A stretch of 64,000 nucleotides of DNA from Teredinibacter turnerae T7901. GTDB taxonomy: Bacteria > Pseudomonadota > Gammaproteobacteria > Pseudomonadales > Cellvibrionaceae. This document shows, in pieces, positions 37,634 through 45,939 of this stretch (position 1 is its first letter; every line of letters starts with the position of its first letter). The stretch spans positions 2,291,125 through 2,355,124 of the forward strand of contig NC_012997.1 of the NCBI RefSeq assembly GCF_000023025.1, given 5' to 3'. The notes below the pieces were generated by a model. The model ran no database searches. It was not told the origin of the DNA and saw nothing but the letters and a program-made list of their open reading frames with translations. The position numbers and the translations under genes are program-made.

Positions 37634-38767
37634 ATGGAATTCAGCGGATTTATTTTTTCAGCAGAAGACAGCTTTTCAGTGCAACAGCGCTACCAGTTTA
37701 TTACCCGTGCAGCGCAATATTTCGACCAGCACGGCTATCAGGCATTGTGGACACCAGAGCGTCACTTTCAGGAGTTCGGTGGTTCCTTTCCCAATCCCTC
37801 CGTGCTTTCCGCAGCATTAAGTCAGGCAACTTCGCGTTTGCACTTGAGGGCGGGCTGTGTGGTGCTGCCACACCACCACCCGGTACGGGTGGCGGAAGAG
37901 TGGGCGATGATCGACCAATTATCCAACGGTCGCGCTGGACTGGGGATTGCCTCAGGCTGGCATAAGCGCGATTTTGTATTTTTCCCCGAAAACTATCAGG
38001 ATCGTAAAGCCGTTACCTACAAAGGTATCGACGATTTACGCAAGCTCTGGGCGGGGGAATCGCTGGAGTTTAAAGGTGTGGATGGTGAGCTGACCCAGGT
38101 TTCGGTGCACCCCAAGCCAGTGCAAAAAGAACTGCCAATGTGGCTGGTGTCCAGCTCGAGCCCGGAAGTGTGGAAAGACGCGGGCCGCAGGGGGCTTAAT
38201 ATACTTTCTTTGTTAAATAACTGGGAGGCGCTCGAAAGCAATATTGTCGCTTACCGGCAGGCGCGCGAAGAAGCTGGCCTGGACCCTGCATTAGGTGTGG
38301 TGACCACCGCCGTGCATACCTTTGTTGGCGATAGCAACGCCGAGGTAAAAGCCTTGGTGGAAACCCCAATGAAACAGTATTTGTCCGAATTCGTGAAAGC
38401 GACCAACGACGATAAAAGCATCAGCGGGGCCAAGGAGCGGGTGGTTAGTAAGGATGAAAAAGCCATTCTGCTACAGGCTGTGTTCGACGATATGTTCGAA
38501 AAACGGGCCATGTTTGGCACCGTGGAAAAGTGCATCGCATTTGCAGAGAAACTTAAAAAGGTCGGCACCGATGAAGTCGCCTGTTTTGTGGATTTTGGCC
38601 TTGAATTTGAAACTGTGCTCGCAGCGTTACCGAAGCTGGATGAGGTGAAAGCGGCGTTTCAACAGGTGTCAAAAGCCGATACTGCACCCAAGGTGGAGCA
38701 GGTGGCCCGTCATTCCGCCAAACATCCGCTCTCCTGGTACTACGAGCGAAATACCTTAAACGCATGA
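37634..38767 (+). CDS. Luciferase-like FMN-dependent monooxygenase of the natural-product type
   Basis: 377 aa; AAGGAG precedes the ATG, which lies 15 bases after the PKS stop. The opening MEFSGFIFSAE, the WTPERHF motif near residue 40, the VLPHHHPVRVAEEWAMIDQL segment and GLGIASGWHKRDF belong to the bacterial luciferase-like TIM-barrel family, in the subgroup found as domains or free proteins in PKS/NRPS clusters (MupA-like LLM). It would use reduced FMN and O2 to oxidise the carrier-bound or released chain. The tartrolon model needs one hydroxyl that no PKS domain supplies, at C2 beside the final ketone, so this enzyme is the best candidate; that assignment is inference. The stop overlaps the next start (ATGA), which suggests translational coupling. 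Confidence 0.88.
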   Translation: MEFSGFIFSAEDSFSVQQRYQFITRAAQYFDQHGYQALWTPERHFQEFGGSFPNPSVLSAALSQATSRLHLRAGCVVLPHHHPVRVAEEWAMIDQLSNGRAGLGIASGWHKRDFVFFPENYQDRKAVTYKGIDDLRKLWAGESLEFKGVDGELTQVSVHPKPVQKELPMWLVSSSSPEVWKDAGRRGLNILSLLNNWEALESNIVAYRQAREEAGLDPALGVVTTAVHTFVGDSNAEVKALVETPMKQYLSEFVKATNDDKSISGAKERVVSKDEKAILLQAVFDDMFEKRAMFGTVEKCIAFAEKLKKVGTDEVACFVDFGLEFETVLAALPKLDEVKAAFQQVSKADTAPKVEQVARHSAKHPLSWYYERNTLNA

Positions 38768-39570
38768 GTGATAACGTGAAAAAACCAAGTCGATTTGTAA
38801 CTGCGCAGGACGTGGCAGCGCCGAAAGTTCGCCTGCTGATGCTGCCGTTCGCCGGCGGGAATGCGACGAGTTTCTACCAAACCATGTCGCTATTACCCGA
38901 CCACATAGGCGCGCTGGCGTATCAAATGCCCGGTCACGGTAACCGGTTTTCCGAGCCTTTATGTCATTCCATTGAAGAACTGGTAGCAGACCTTGAACCC
39001 GAGTTCGGCATGCTTACCGAGTTACCACTGGTCATCTTTGGCCACAGTCTCGGGGGGCGACTTGCCTTCGCTTTATGTAACGAATTCCGCAATCGCGCAT
39101 TGCCTATGCCAAAACTGGTTGTAGCTTCCGCAAGCCGGCCGCCAGATGTGGTGATTAAAGACCCGTCATCGCACCTGGATGATGATGCTTTTATCGCAAA
39201 ATTACAGGTACATGGCGGAATCCCCAAAGAACTGGTGGAAAACCAGGGAATGCGGGAATTGTTTTTGCCCATTATAAAAAACGATATGGGGATTTTTGAG
39301 CGCTTTAGTGGCTCCCCGGATCGACCATTCGCGTTACCAGTCGCCATCTGGGCGGGCGAGAACGATACTTTCGCCCCGGTGCAGGAAGTCATAGGGTGGA
39401 ATCGTTATTTCTTGTTGCAACGTGAATTTCACTTGTGGGAAGGGGGGCACTTCTTCCCGTTGAACGCACATGCGGATATTGCTCAGCGGCTTACCATGCT
39501 AATTCAAAGCACAGTCGCCACCGGCGGTAACGCGCAGGACTCGCTGCGCAACAGCGGTGTGCCATCGTAA
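38764..39570 (+). CDS. Type II (editing) thioesterase
   Basis: 268 aa alpha/beta hydrolase of the free-standing PKS/NRPS thioesterase family. The N-terminal strand LLMLPFAGGNATSF and the QMPGHGNRF segment form the oxyanion-hole side, GHSLGG (about residue 95) is the nucleophile elbow, WAGENDTF holds the likely acid, and WEGGHFF carries the catalytic His. Family enzymes cleave stalled or wrongly primed acyl groups from carrier proteins, keeping the assembly line clear. Its ATG overlaps the end of the monooxygenase gene (ATGA). It is separate from the chain-releasing TE at the end of the last PKS. A direct role in dimer formation cannot be excluded but is less likely. Confidence 0.9.
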   Translation: MSDNVKKPSRFVTAQDVAAPKVRLLMLPFAGGNATSFYQTMSLLPDHIGALAYQMPGHGNRFSEPLCHSIEELVADLEPEFGMLTELPLVIFGHSLGGRLAFALCNEFRNRALPMPKLVVASASRPPDVVIKDPSSHLDDDAFIAKLQVHGGIPKELVENQGMRELFLPIIKNDMGIFERFSGSPDRPFALPVAIWAGENDTFAPVQEVIGWNRYFLLQREFHLWEGGHFFPLNAHADIAQRLTMLIQSTVATGGNAQDSLRNSGVPS

Positions 39571-39657
39571 TTTTTTCATTAGCTACCCGGAACGTCGATA
39601 CATGCACCATGGTTTGTATAGCATCGAAGTTTACTCAGAGAGAAGGACCGTGAATTT

Positions 39658-41025
39658 ATGAACTCCATCGGGCGTACTATCCAGCTTGGCAACCGCCAGT
39701 TTATGCAAACCTACAACGTGCGCAGTCCATATATTGCTGGAGCCATGTACAAAGGAATTGCATCCGTTGATTTGGTATGTGCCATGGCTGAACAATCGAT
39801 GCTGAGCTTCCTGGGAACAGGTGGGTTGAAAATGCCACAAGTTGCACAAAGCATCGACGAAATAAAACGTCGAGTCGGCGAGAACAAACCTTTCGGCATG
39901 AACATGCTGAGTAATTTTGAAGAACCGGAAAAAGAGATGGCGTTAATTCGTCTCTATTTGGAAAAGGGTGTGTCGGTAATCGAGGCCGCTTCTTATATTA
40001 GTATTTCCGATGCACTCGTTTACTATCGTTTAACCGGCGCAAGCCTTGCGCCTGACGGACAAATACAGTGTGCCCACCGCATAATTGGCAAAGTGTCTCG
40101 TCCGGAGGTGGCAATGCGCTTTCTTTCGCCGCCGCCCGCAGAAAAAGTACAGGACTTATTACAGCAGGGCTTAATAACCCCCCAGCAAGCAGAGCTGGCT
40201 CCGTTAATACCGATGGCGGACGACATTTGTGTGGAAGCCGATTCCGGTGGCCACACCGACCAGGGTGTTATTACGGTGCTGTTCCCCGCGATACGCTCCA
40301 TTGCAGACGAGCTTAACTTGCAATTTGGTTATAACCAGAAAGTGCGAGTTGGTGCAGCGGGCGGCTTGGGCACACCCCAGGCGATTGCTGCTGCTTTTAT
40401 GCTCGGTGCCGATTTTGTGGTTACCGGCAGCATTAACCAATGCACGGTGGAAGCGGGTGTAAGCGAAGACGTGAAAGACATGCTTGAAAAAGCTCAACCT
40501 CAGGATATGGCGATAGTGCCAGCGGGCGATATGTTTGAACTGGGGGCAAAAGTACAAGTGCTTAAAAAAGGAAGCCTTTTCCACGTGCGCGCTAACAAGC
40601 TCTACGAACTTTACAAAAACTACGACAGTCTGGATGCTATTCCTCGCGATGTTATAACTAAGCTCGAGAAGCAGATATTTACCCGTTCAATCGACGAAAT
40701 CTGGCAGGAAACCGAAGCGTTTTATCTTCGCGCTCGCCCGGAAGAAGTCAAAAAGGCCGTAGAGTCACCCAAGCATAAAATGGCGTTGGTGTTTAAATGG
40801 TACTTTATTCATGGCACGCGCATGGCGCTGCGTGGCGAAAGGCAACAGCGGGTTAATTACCAGGTTCAGTGCGGCCCGGCGTTGGGTTCGTTTAACCAGT
40901 GGGTTAAGGGCACAGAACTCGAGTCCTGGAGAAATCGACACGTCGCTGATATTGCCAGTCAACTAATGCAAGGTGCCCACGATTACGTTAACCGATTTAT
41001 GCTGGCGGAGGTGGACGCCCTGTGA
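39658..41025 (+). CDS. PfaD-family trans-acting enoyl reductase
   Basis: 455 aa FMN-dependent TIM-barrel protein of the PfaD / trans-ER family (nitronate monooxygenase-like fold). Seen: SPYIAGAMYKGIAS at the N-terminus, EADSGGHTDQG and AAGGLGTPQAIAAAFMLGADF in the flavin-binding core, then a long helical C-terminal half with the ALRGERQQRVNYQVQCGPA block typical of the family. AGAAGGA at 39641 sets the start at ATG 39658. There is no fused AT domain, unlike many AT-ER fusions of trans-AT clusters. In this cluster two modules have KR and DH but no ER although the predicted product has saturated carbons there (C17 and C5 of tartrolon); this enzyme would supply both reductions. The stop overlaps the next GTG start by 4 bases. 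Confidence 0.92.
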   Translation: MNSIGRTIQLGNRQFMQTYNVRSPYIAGAMYKGIASVDLVCAMAEQSMLSFLGTGGLKMPQVAQSIDEIKRRVGENKPFGMNMLSNFEEPEKEMALIRLYLEKGVSVIEAASYISISDALVYYRLTGASLAPDGQIQCAHRIIGKVSRPEVAMRFLSPPPAEKVQDLLQQGLITPQQAELAPLIPMADDICVEADSGGHTDQGVITVLFPAIRSIADELNLQFGYNQKVRVGAAGGLGTPQAIAAAFMLGADFVVTGSINQCTVEAGVSEDVKDMLEKAQPQDMAIVPAGDMFELGAKVQVLKKGSLFHVRANKLYELYKNYDSLDAIPRDVITKLEKQIFTRSIDEIWQETEAFYLRARPEEVKKAVESPKHKMALVFKWYFIHGTRMALRGERQQRVNYQVQCGPALGSFNQWVKGTELESWRNRHVADIASQLMQGAHDYVNRFMLAEVDAL

Positions 41026-41477
41026 GCAAAGAAATCGTTACTCAAATTCAAATTGATGCACCGAGCCACCAGGTATGGCAAACCTTAACCGACTTTCACG
41101 CGTATCAAAACTGGAACCCGTTTATGGTTGATGTTAAGGGCGCAGCGCAGCTTCACGAGAACGTTACGATTTCAGTCGCATTTAAGGATTCCCAGCGAAT
41201 GCAATTCAAAACCAAAATTTGCGAGTTTGAAAGCGCAAAGTCTTTGTGCTGGACAAGCAAATTTCTTATCGGTGGCTTATTCGATAGCGTACATCGATTT
41301 GATATCTCAAGCATCTCATCCAACCAGTGTTTGTTTGTGAACCAAGAGGCCTACAGCGGCATTCTAGTTGGGCTGAGTTGGAAAAAAATAGAACCCGGTG
41401 CTCGCGCAGGGTTCGAGGCCATGAATAGGGCGCTTAAATACCAAGTGGAGTCTCAGTTGTTTGCAAGAGCCTCTTAG
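41022..41477 (+). CDS. Small SRPBCC (START/polyketide cyclase-like) protein
   Basis: 151 aa; GTG start overlaps the upstream stop as GTGA. The pattern VTQIQIDAPSHQVWQTLTDF, then YQNWNPFM, an antiparallel strand series and a C-terminal helix ending the protein is that of the SRPBCC helix-grip fold. These proteins bind hydrophobic ligands; some are cyclases or dehydratases of polyketides. Here its place as last gene of the PKS operon suggests a tailoring or ligand-binding role, for example in hemiketal or ring handling, but no catalytic residue can be named from sequence. The TAG stop is made of target TA plus the first G of the inserted element; removing the element would restore another TAG at the same place, so the protein is not changed by the insertion. 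Confidence 0.8.
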   Translation: MSKEIVTQIQIDAPSHQVWQTLTDFHAYQNWNPFMVDVKGAAQLHENVTISVAFKDSQRMQFKTKICEFESAKSLCWTSKFLIGGLFDSVHRFDISSISSNQCLFVNQEAYSGILVGLSWKKIEPGARAGFEAMNRALKYQVESQLFARAS

Positions 41478-41507
41478 GGCCTGTTAACACTAATTCGATT
41501 CATTCTG
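41477..41507 (+). repeat. Left terminal inverted repeat of MITE-like element
   Basis: 31 bp beginning GGGCCTGTTAACACTAATTC. It matches the reverse complement of 41789-41819 at 28 of 31 positions; the first 20 bases are identical. Confidence 0.9.
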
Positions 41508-41788
41508 TTGCGGCTAAAATTTCGCTATCGAGTGATGCGGCACCCCGACGTTTGGAGTGCAGGTTGTTCGGCATATCCCTATGCCTCACCCCTACGGGGT
41601 TACACGCTAAAACGCTCCCGGCGTTTTAGTGGTTGTTCCAAATGAGCGATACACAACGCTGAGAGCGGGATTTTAGCCGCAACCCGCAGGGCTGGGCCTG
41701 TATTTCCAGGCTGATGCGTTATTTTTCGCTCGTTTAGCCCGCTAAACAACGCCAAAAATGCCTTTCATCCTGAAAATACAGACTCCAG

Positions 41789-41819
41789 CAGAGCGAATTG
41801 AATTAGTGTTAACAGGCCC
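41789..41819 (-). repeat. Right terminal inverted repeat of MITE-like element
   Basis: Reverse complement begins GGGCCTGTTAACACTAATTC; differs from the left repeat at three inner positions. Followed by TA (41820-41821). Confidence 0.9.
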
Positions 41820-41911
41820 TAGCTATAGACTCACCGTCGATGCTCTGCTGCAAACAGCTTTTCGGTGTAGCCGCTCCGCTGTAGTTTCCAAAATCAAGTC
41901 GTCCGTCGATG

Positions 41912-41948
41912 AAAAAACCGACCTGTAAAAGGCCGGTTTTTGTTTTTT
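41912..41948. terminator. Bidirectional intrinsic terminator
   Basis: AAAACCG-A-CCT, loop GTAA, then AAGG-C-CGGTTTT forms a hairpin with A-rich and T-rich sides, followed by TTGTTTTTT on the + strand and by TTTTTT on the - strand. It lies 8 bases past the stop of the minus-strand GH16 gene, and would also stop + strand transcription coming out of the PKS operon and the inserted element. Confidence 0.8.
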
Positions 41949-41956
41949 ATAGATGG

Positions 41957-43417
41957 CTATTGGGTGTATCGCCAGACTTCGATCCAATCGTAGAGCGCGA
42001 CTCCGTTAACGGTATCACTCGTAACTGGCCCAGCCCAGGAGGCAGCATCCGACGCCCAGATTGTGAGCAGAATATTTTGCGGTAACCCAATCAGATCCAT
42101 TCGCTCAGTCCAGCGATGGTAGAGTGTCCCGTCGATATAAAATGATGCTTGGTCTGGCGTCCACTCAATGGTGTAGGTATGAAAACCCGCCGATGAATCA
42201 AACCCGAGCGACTGGAGCGACGGGTGTTGGGTTGGCGTGACTGATGTAGTTACGGGTGGCGTTAATTCTGGGCCGGTGTATACCATTGAATTAAATTGTA
42301 TTTCGGTGTTGTCTTGGCCGAGGCTTTCAATATCAAATTCGTTCCAGTCATCTGCTGGCCATGGTGTATAAATTGTCACAAGTGCTGATACTACTGCAGA
42401 GCCTTTGGCGAGCTTCGCTCTAGCGGTAACCCGGCCATATTCGATGGTGGTGTATGAGCGAACTTCGGCCCCTAGATAGGGTTTTGATGTGCCATTGAAC
42501 ACGGTGCCTGCAGGCGCCGCTCGCAAGCCGATGGCGAGCATGCCATCATCCACGGTCACTGCCTCCGGGGAAAACAGCGCAAGATTGCCGTCCCACGAGT
42601 GGTTCATCAGCTGCCAACGCGAGCTATCTAGTGAGTTGAAATCATCCCGAAAGACCAGTTCAAATCCACCGCTGCTGGACGAACCCGAAGAGCTGGAGCT
42701 TGTTGATGAACTGGAGCTGCTGGACGAACTTGATGAGCTTGAGCTACTGGAAGATGTGCAGTTTCCAGTAACCAAACCTCCATTACCAGACTGATTCTGA
42801 CAAGTGTTGGTACCGATGCAGCTACTGCTTTGCTCCCAGCCCCAGCCTGAGTTCTGAGAAATGCAAAGAGGGTAAAGAGTGCCGTACCAGTTGCATTGCT
42901 CCGCCACGCATTGGCCTCCAGAGGAAGAACTTGAAGAGGATGAACTGGAGCTAGAGGAGCTAGAACTGGATGAACTGGTTGAATTACTTGAAGAGGATGT
43001 GCTGCTGGACGATGAACTACTACTGGACGAGGAACTGGGGTTTTGCGAACGGCTAATACTCAGATTAGTGATGAGCGGTAGGGAGCTACCGTTTGCACAA
43101 AAGCCAAAGCCTACGGCAGACATCCCGTTGATACGGGTGTTCCAGGCCAGCGGTTTTGCAACATTTGAACTGAGCGTTGCATTCCAAACGTTTGTAACGG
43201 TACTTCCTTGCGGATCAAGGGTTAGGCTCCAGCTTTCCACCGGATTCAAGGCTTGGTTCTCTAGTTTAACGTCGGCACAAAACCCGGTACCCCAGGAGTT
43301 TTGTTGTACTATCGTAGCTTCTACACCATCGGTGGTCAGCGCATGAGCAAAGTGAGTAAATAGAGTAAGTGGCAAAAGAGCCGCCAATTTTGAGCGTGGT
43401 TTGAAAGCAAAAGACAT
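41957..43417 (-). CDS. Secreted multidomain beta-glucanase: CBM2 - CBM10 - GH16
   Basis: 486 aa. A Sec signal peptide (about 1-26, [17 protein letters not shown]) precedes a CBM2-type cellulose-binding module (27-125, with [12 protein letters not shown] and WNTRINGM), a polyserine linker, a CBM10 (about 170-215: [16 protein letters not shown]), a second polyserine linker, and a GH16 jelly-roll domain (254-486). The GH16 catalytic signature WNEFDIES near residue 360 has the ExDxE glutamates of retaining beta-glucanases and laminarinases/xyloglucanases. It would hydrolyse mixed-linkage or beta-1,3/1,4 glucans while the two CBMs hold the enzyme on cellulose. The two-CBM plus polyserine layout is a hallmark of Saccharophagus/Teredinibacter enzymes. 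The exact substrate cannot be read from sequence. The gene ends just before a strong terminator and looks monocistronic. Confidence 0.92.
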   Translation of the reverse strand: MSFAFKPRSKLAALLPLTLFTHFAHALTTDGVEATIVQQNSWGTGFCADVKLENQALNPVESWSLTLDPQGSTVTNVWNATLSSNVAKPLAWNTRINGMSAVGFGFCANGSSLPLITNLSISRSQNPSSSSSSSSSSSSTSSSSNSTSSSSSSSSSSSSSSSSSSSGGQCVAEQCNWYGTLYPLCISQNSGWGWEQSSSCIGTNTCQNQSGNGGLVTGNCTSSSSSSSSSSSSSSSSSTSSSSSGSSSSGGFELVFRDDFNSLDSSRWQLMNHSWDGNLALFSPEAVTVDDGMLAIGLRAAPAGTVFNGTSKPYLGAEVRSYTTIEYGRVTARAKLAKGSAVVSALVTIYTPWPADDWNEFDIESLGQDNTEIQFNSMVYTGPELTPPVTTSVTPTQHPSLQSLGFDSSAGFHTYTIEWTPDQASFYIDGTLYHRWTERMDLIGLPQNILLTIWASDAASWAGPVTSDTVNGVALYDWIEVWRYTQ

Positions 43418-43709
43418 TGTCTAAGTCCCTGATTATTCGAATGTTTTACCTAGGTCTCCGCCAATGGAGGGAGACAGGTTTTGAGGGGTTTCGCCCAGTC
43501 TGTCCCGCTTGAGGCTGTCGGGTAAAGTAGCACTTTATGCAAAATACAAAGTGATACGAGGTTTTGCGGATAGTTGTACTGGTTGGGCGTGCTAGTGAGC
43601 GCTGGACGTAAAAGATGCTCGCTTCGCGTATTTGTAATATGAAACCGATGGCCTCGGGGGAGGAAAGATGGGAGTGCCGCTGCGCTCAAGGTACCTACGG
43701 GCTGCCGTG
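43418..43709. other. Intergenic region between regulator and GH16 gene
   Basis: About 290 bases. It must hold the GH16 promoter on the minus strand. No operator repeat or well-formed hairpin was recognised, and short frames here have no family features. Confidence 0.5.
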
Positions 43710-44846
43710 CTAATGATCAAGGCGGTATGCGGTTGGCGTCTTTCCTGTAAACTTCTTGAAGAATCGGTTAAACGCGGCTTTGCTGTTAAACCCGCTCAAA
43801 CCGCTTATTTCAGAAATGAGTGTGTCCCTGTGCTCAGGATTATCAAGCAGCGCTTTGGCCGCCTGTATTCGATACCGATTGACAAACATGTGGAAATTTT
43901 GGTCTAGGTGCTGATTGATAATGCCCGATACATCGCGCTTGTGCATACCGAGGTCCGCGGCGAGCCCCTCAAGCGTTAACCTCTGGTTCAAGTAGGGTTT
44001 AGACGCTTCGAACTGCGCGACAAAAGCGCGCACGTACTGCGGCGAGTAGGACGCGTGTGGCTCGTTTTTTGTGGGTGATGCAATTCCGTCAAACCGGTCG
44101 GAAAAGGCTAGGCTGTAGAACACCAGAGCGGTGATAAGAGTCAGCATAAGATAGTTTCCAGCAATTGCTATATCCCTGCCTAGCGTGATATAGGACATAT
44201 TGCCAGCCAGGTGCGAAACAAGAAAGCAGCACCACACCACGAGAAATCCGCCAACCAACAGTAGAAGCCAGGAAAAATCAATGTTTTCCAGGTCGGAATA
44301 GCTTGATTTTAAAGCTGTACGATATCGAAGTAGCGTATAGATGCAGCTGCAACCGTAAGCTACGAGAAGATACTTTTCGCTATGAACAAGCCAGTTGAAG
44401 TGCCATTCGTAATTGCCATAATTTTTAAAATCCAGAGCAATTAGCTTTTTATCTGCAACCGTTTTCGAAAAATACAAAAAATACAGCCCGAAGCCTGCCA
44501 ATACGGACGGTATAATATGTAACATATAAAGCGGTCGAAATTTGAAATCGCTGTAGACCAATGATTGTGTGTAGAGAAGTAACAGTGGGCCAGGCAGAAA
44601 AGGTGTAAATCCGAGCAAAAACACAATGTTAGGGTTAATACTGAACACCTGGTATTTTACGGCATCTCCCCAAAGTACAAGTGTTTGCATTGCAACACAG
44701 GCATTTGCCAATAAAAAGCCCGCGAGTAAAAGATTGCTATTTCGCTTTGTTTCGCGAAGCGTAACTAGCAAAATGCCAAACATCGCGCACTCGAAGGCGC
44801 GTAACAAAAGTCCAATATCGTGAAAATTAAATATAACAGCATTCAT
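43710..44846 (-). CDS. Membrane-anchored AraC-family transcriptional regulator
   Basis: 378 aa. About seven hydrophobic helices fill residues 1-250 (for example FAMFGILLV-type, NIVFLLGFTPFLPGPLLLLY, SWLLLLVGGFLVVWCCFLV, NYLMLTLITALVFYSLAF), followed by a cytoplasmic AraC-type double helix-turn-helix (about 270-378: LTLEGLAADLGMHKRDVSGI, then ISGLSGFNSKAAFNRFFKKF). Such 7TM-HTH regulators are common in Cellvibrionaceae and Bacteroidetes-like polysaccharide users and are thought to sense an outside signal. It faces the same way as the GH16 gene with about 290 bases between, so control of that gene is plausible but not shown. The start ATG 44846 is preceded by an AT-rich region. Confidence 0.88.
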   Translation of the reverse strand: MNAVIFNFHDIGLLLRAFECAMFGILLVTLRETKRNSNLLLAGFLLANACVAMQTLVLWGDAVKYQVFSINPNIVFLLGFTPFLPGPLLLLYTQSLVYSDFKFRPLYMLHIIPSVLAGFGLYFLYFSKTVADKKLIALDFKNYGNYEWHFNWLVHSEKYLLVAYGCSCIYTLLRYRTALKSSYSDLENIDFSWLLLLVGGFLVVWCCFLVSHLAGNMSYITLGRDIAIAGNYLMLTLITALVFYSLAFSDRFDGIASPTKNEPHASYSPQYVRAFVAQFEASKPYLNQRLTLEGLAADLGMHKRDVSGIINQHLDQNFHMFVNRYRIQAAKALLDNPEHRDTLISEISGLSGFNSKAAFNRFFKKFTGKTPTAYRLDH

Positions 44847-45939
44847 TTATTTATCATGGAGCCATAACCCGCAATCAATCTGAATGAGATTCTAGGCGGG
44901 TTTTAAATAAAATATTTTTATGGACTGTTGTGGTTTTTATCTTGTACACACTCTGTCCATTTACGGAGAAATAAAGGGGGGAGAGTGTAGCCCTTTTTTT
45001 GGTTTAAAGTACAGTCGGATAAGAAATGGCTTCGGCGTGCTACCCTGCCTTGCGAAAGCCCCGGCTCAAAAGTTTGTATGCCAGTTTAGGCGCTTTGGGT
45101 GTGTTCAGTGTTCTAACATACTTGGACTGGTCTGCAGTGCACTGAATTATTCCAAAATACCTGGGGAAATAGCACCGCACCAGACCAAAAAATTAAACAG
45201 GCATAAACAGCTTGTAGAGAGCTAGTGAACTAAGAACCGAAGGCCTGGAATCCGATTCCCGGAGATGGCTGCAGCGGTAAATGTCAAAGCATAAGCAATA
45301 ACTCTGTAGATAGAAAATGTCACTTGTCGGAAATTTACAGTGGGCATATTCAAGACGCGTTGATGTTAAAAATATATCGCTAAAACATCATAGTTCGCGA
45401 TACTACTGCGGCGAGTCGTCGTCGGTGAGCAAGGCAACGCGTAAGGCACTAGAGGCTGGTTGCTAATGCGGTACTGCATCAACTTTGATTTGGTTGCTAA
45501 CATAAAAAGATTATTACTTCACTAGCGCCTAAGTTATCAGCCAGGTTTTCCCCTTAATCCGAACTAGCCATCCTGGCGAGCATTACTATCTAGCAACGCT
45601 CTCCTGTAAAGGTTCTCGTCATGTGTTTTGGCGGCTAGATCAACTTAAATTATCAAAACTGGAAAAACAGCTTGTCAAAATCAAAAAATTGCTCGTAAAT
45701 GGCGTTTGCGTCTACTCATTCCGGCTAATCGATAGTGAATACAATGGTCGGAAATTTGCTGGCGATGAAATATGGAATAGACTTTTGATGTGATCGTGTA
45801 TGAATTAAGTAACCCCAAAAATACTTAAAAATACTAGCATCGTGAGAATTTTTTATTCGCACTATATTGTGCTTTAAAAGTTCAAAATAAATCAGCTATA
45901 AGTCTACTCCCAATAGACGTGTTCTAACTAAGGAATAAA
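44847..45939. other. Gene-poor region, about 1.1 kb
   Basis: AT-richer than the flanks. It should contain the regulator's promoter at its left end. A 101-aa frame at 44920-45225 has no recognisable family, an odd composition and no good ribosome site. The right third (45535-45793) shows a stretch with coding-like composition, listed separately. No tRNA, repeat array or insertion sequence was recognised. Confidence 0.5.
45623..45793 (+). pseudogene. Possible small gene or gene remnant
   Basis: The frame ending in TGA 45791-45793 is open from about 45536 with protein-like text (HPGEHYYLATLSCKG, then a basic amphipathic stretch LSKLEKQLVKIKKLL and FAGDEIWNRLL). No ATG starts it; GTG 45623 would give 56 aa without a clear ribosome site. 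It may be the end of a decayed gene. No family recognised. Confidence 0.25.

Larger units (their letters stand above)
41477..41819. mobile_element. MITE-like element with 31-bp inverted repeats and TA target duplication
   Basis: 343 bp without a coding frame, bounded by near-perfect terminal inverted repeats and flanked by TA at 41475-41476 and 41820-41821. The TA duplication is the signature of IS630/Tc1-mariner-type transposition. The interior has strong hairpins: CTAAAACGC/GCGTTTTAG around 41609-41631 and CCCC-TA-CGGGG-type near 41587-41598. With no transposase it must be mobilised in trans. It separates the PKS operon from its presumed terminator. Confidence 0.8.

Noticed and set aside
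42489-43346. Acidic frames on the + strand opposite the GH16 gene
   Set aside because: They are reverse-strand images of the polyserine linkers (Glu/Leu/Asp runs) and have no own start signals.
44920-45225. 101-aa frame on + strand
   Set aside because: No ribosome site, no family pattern and odd composition in a gene-poor region.
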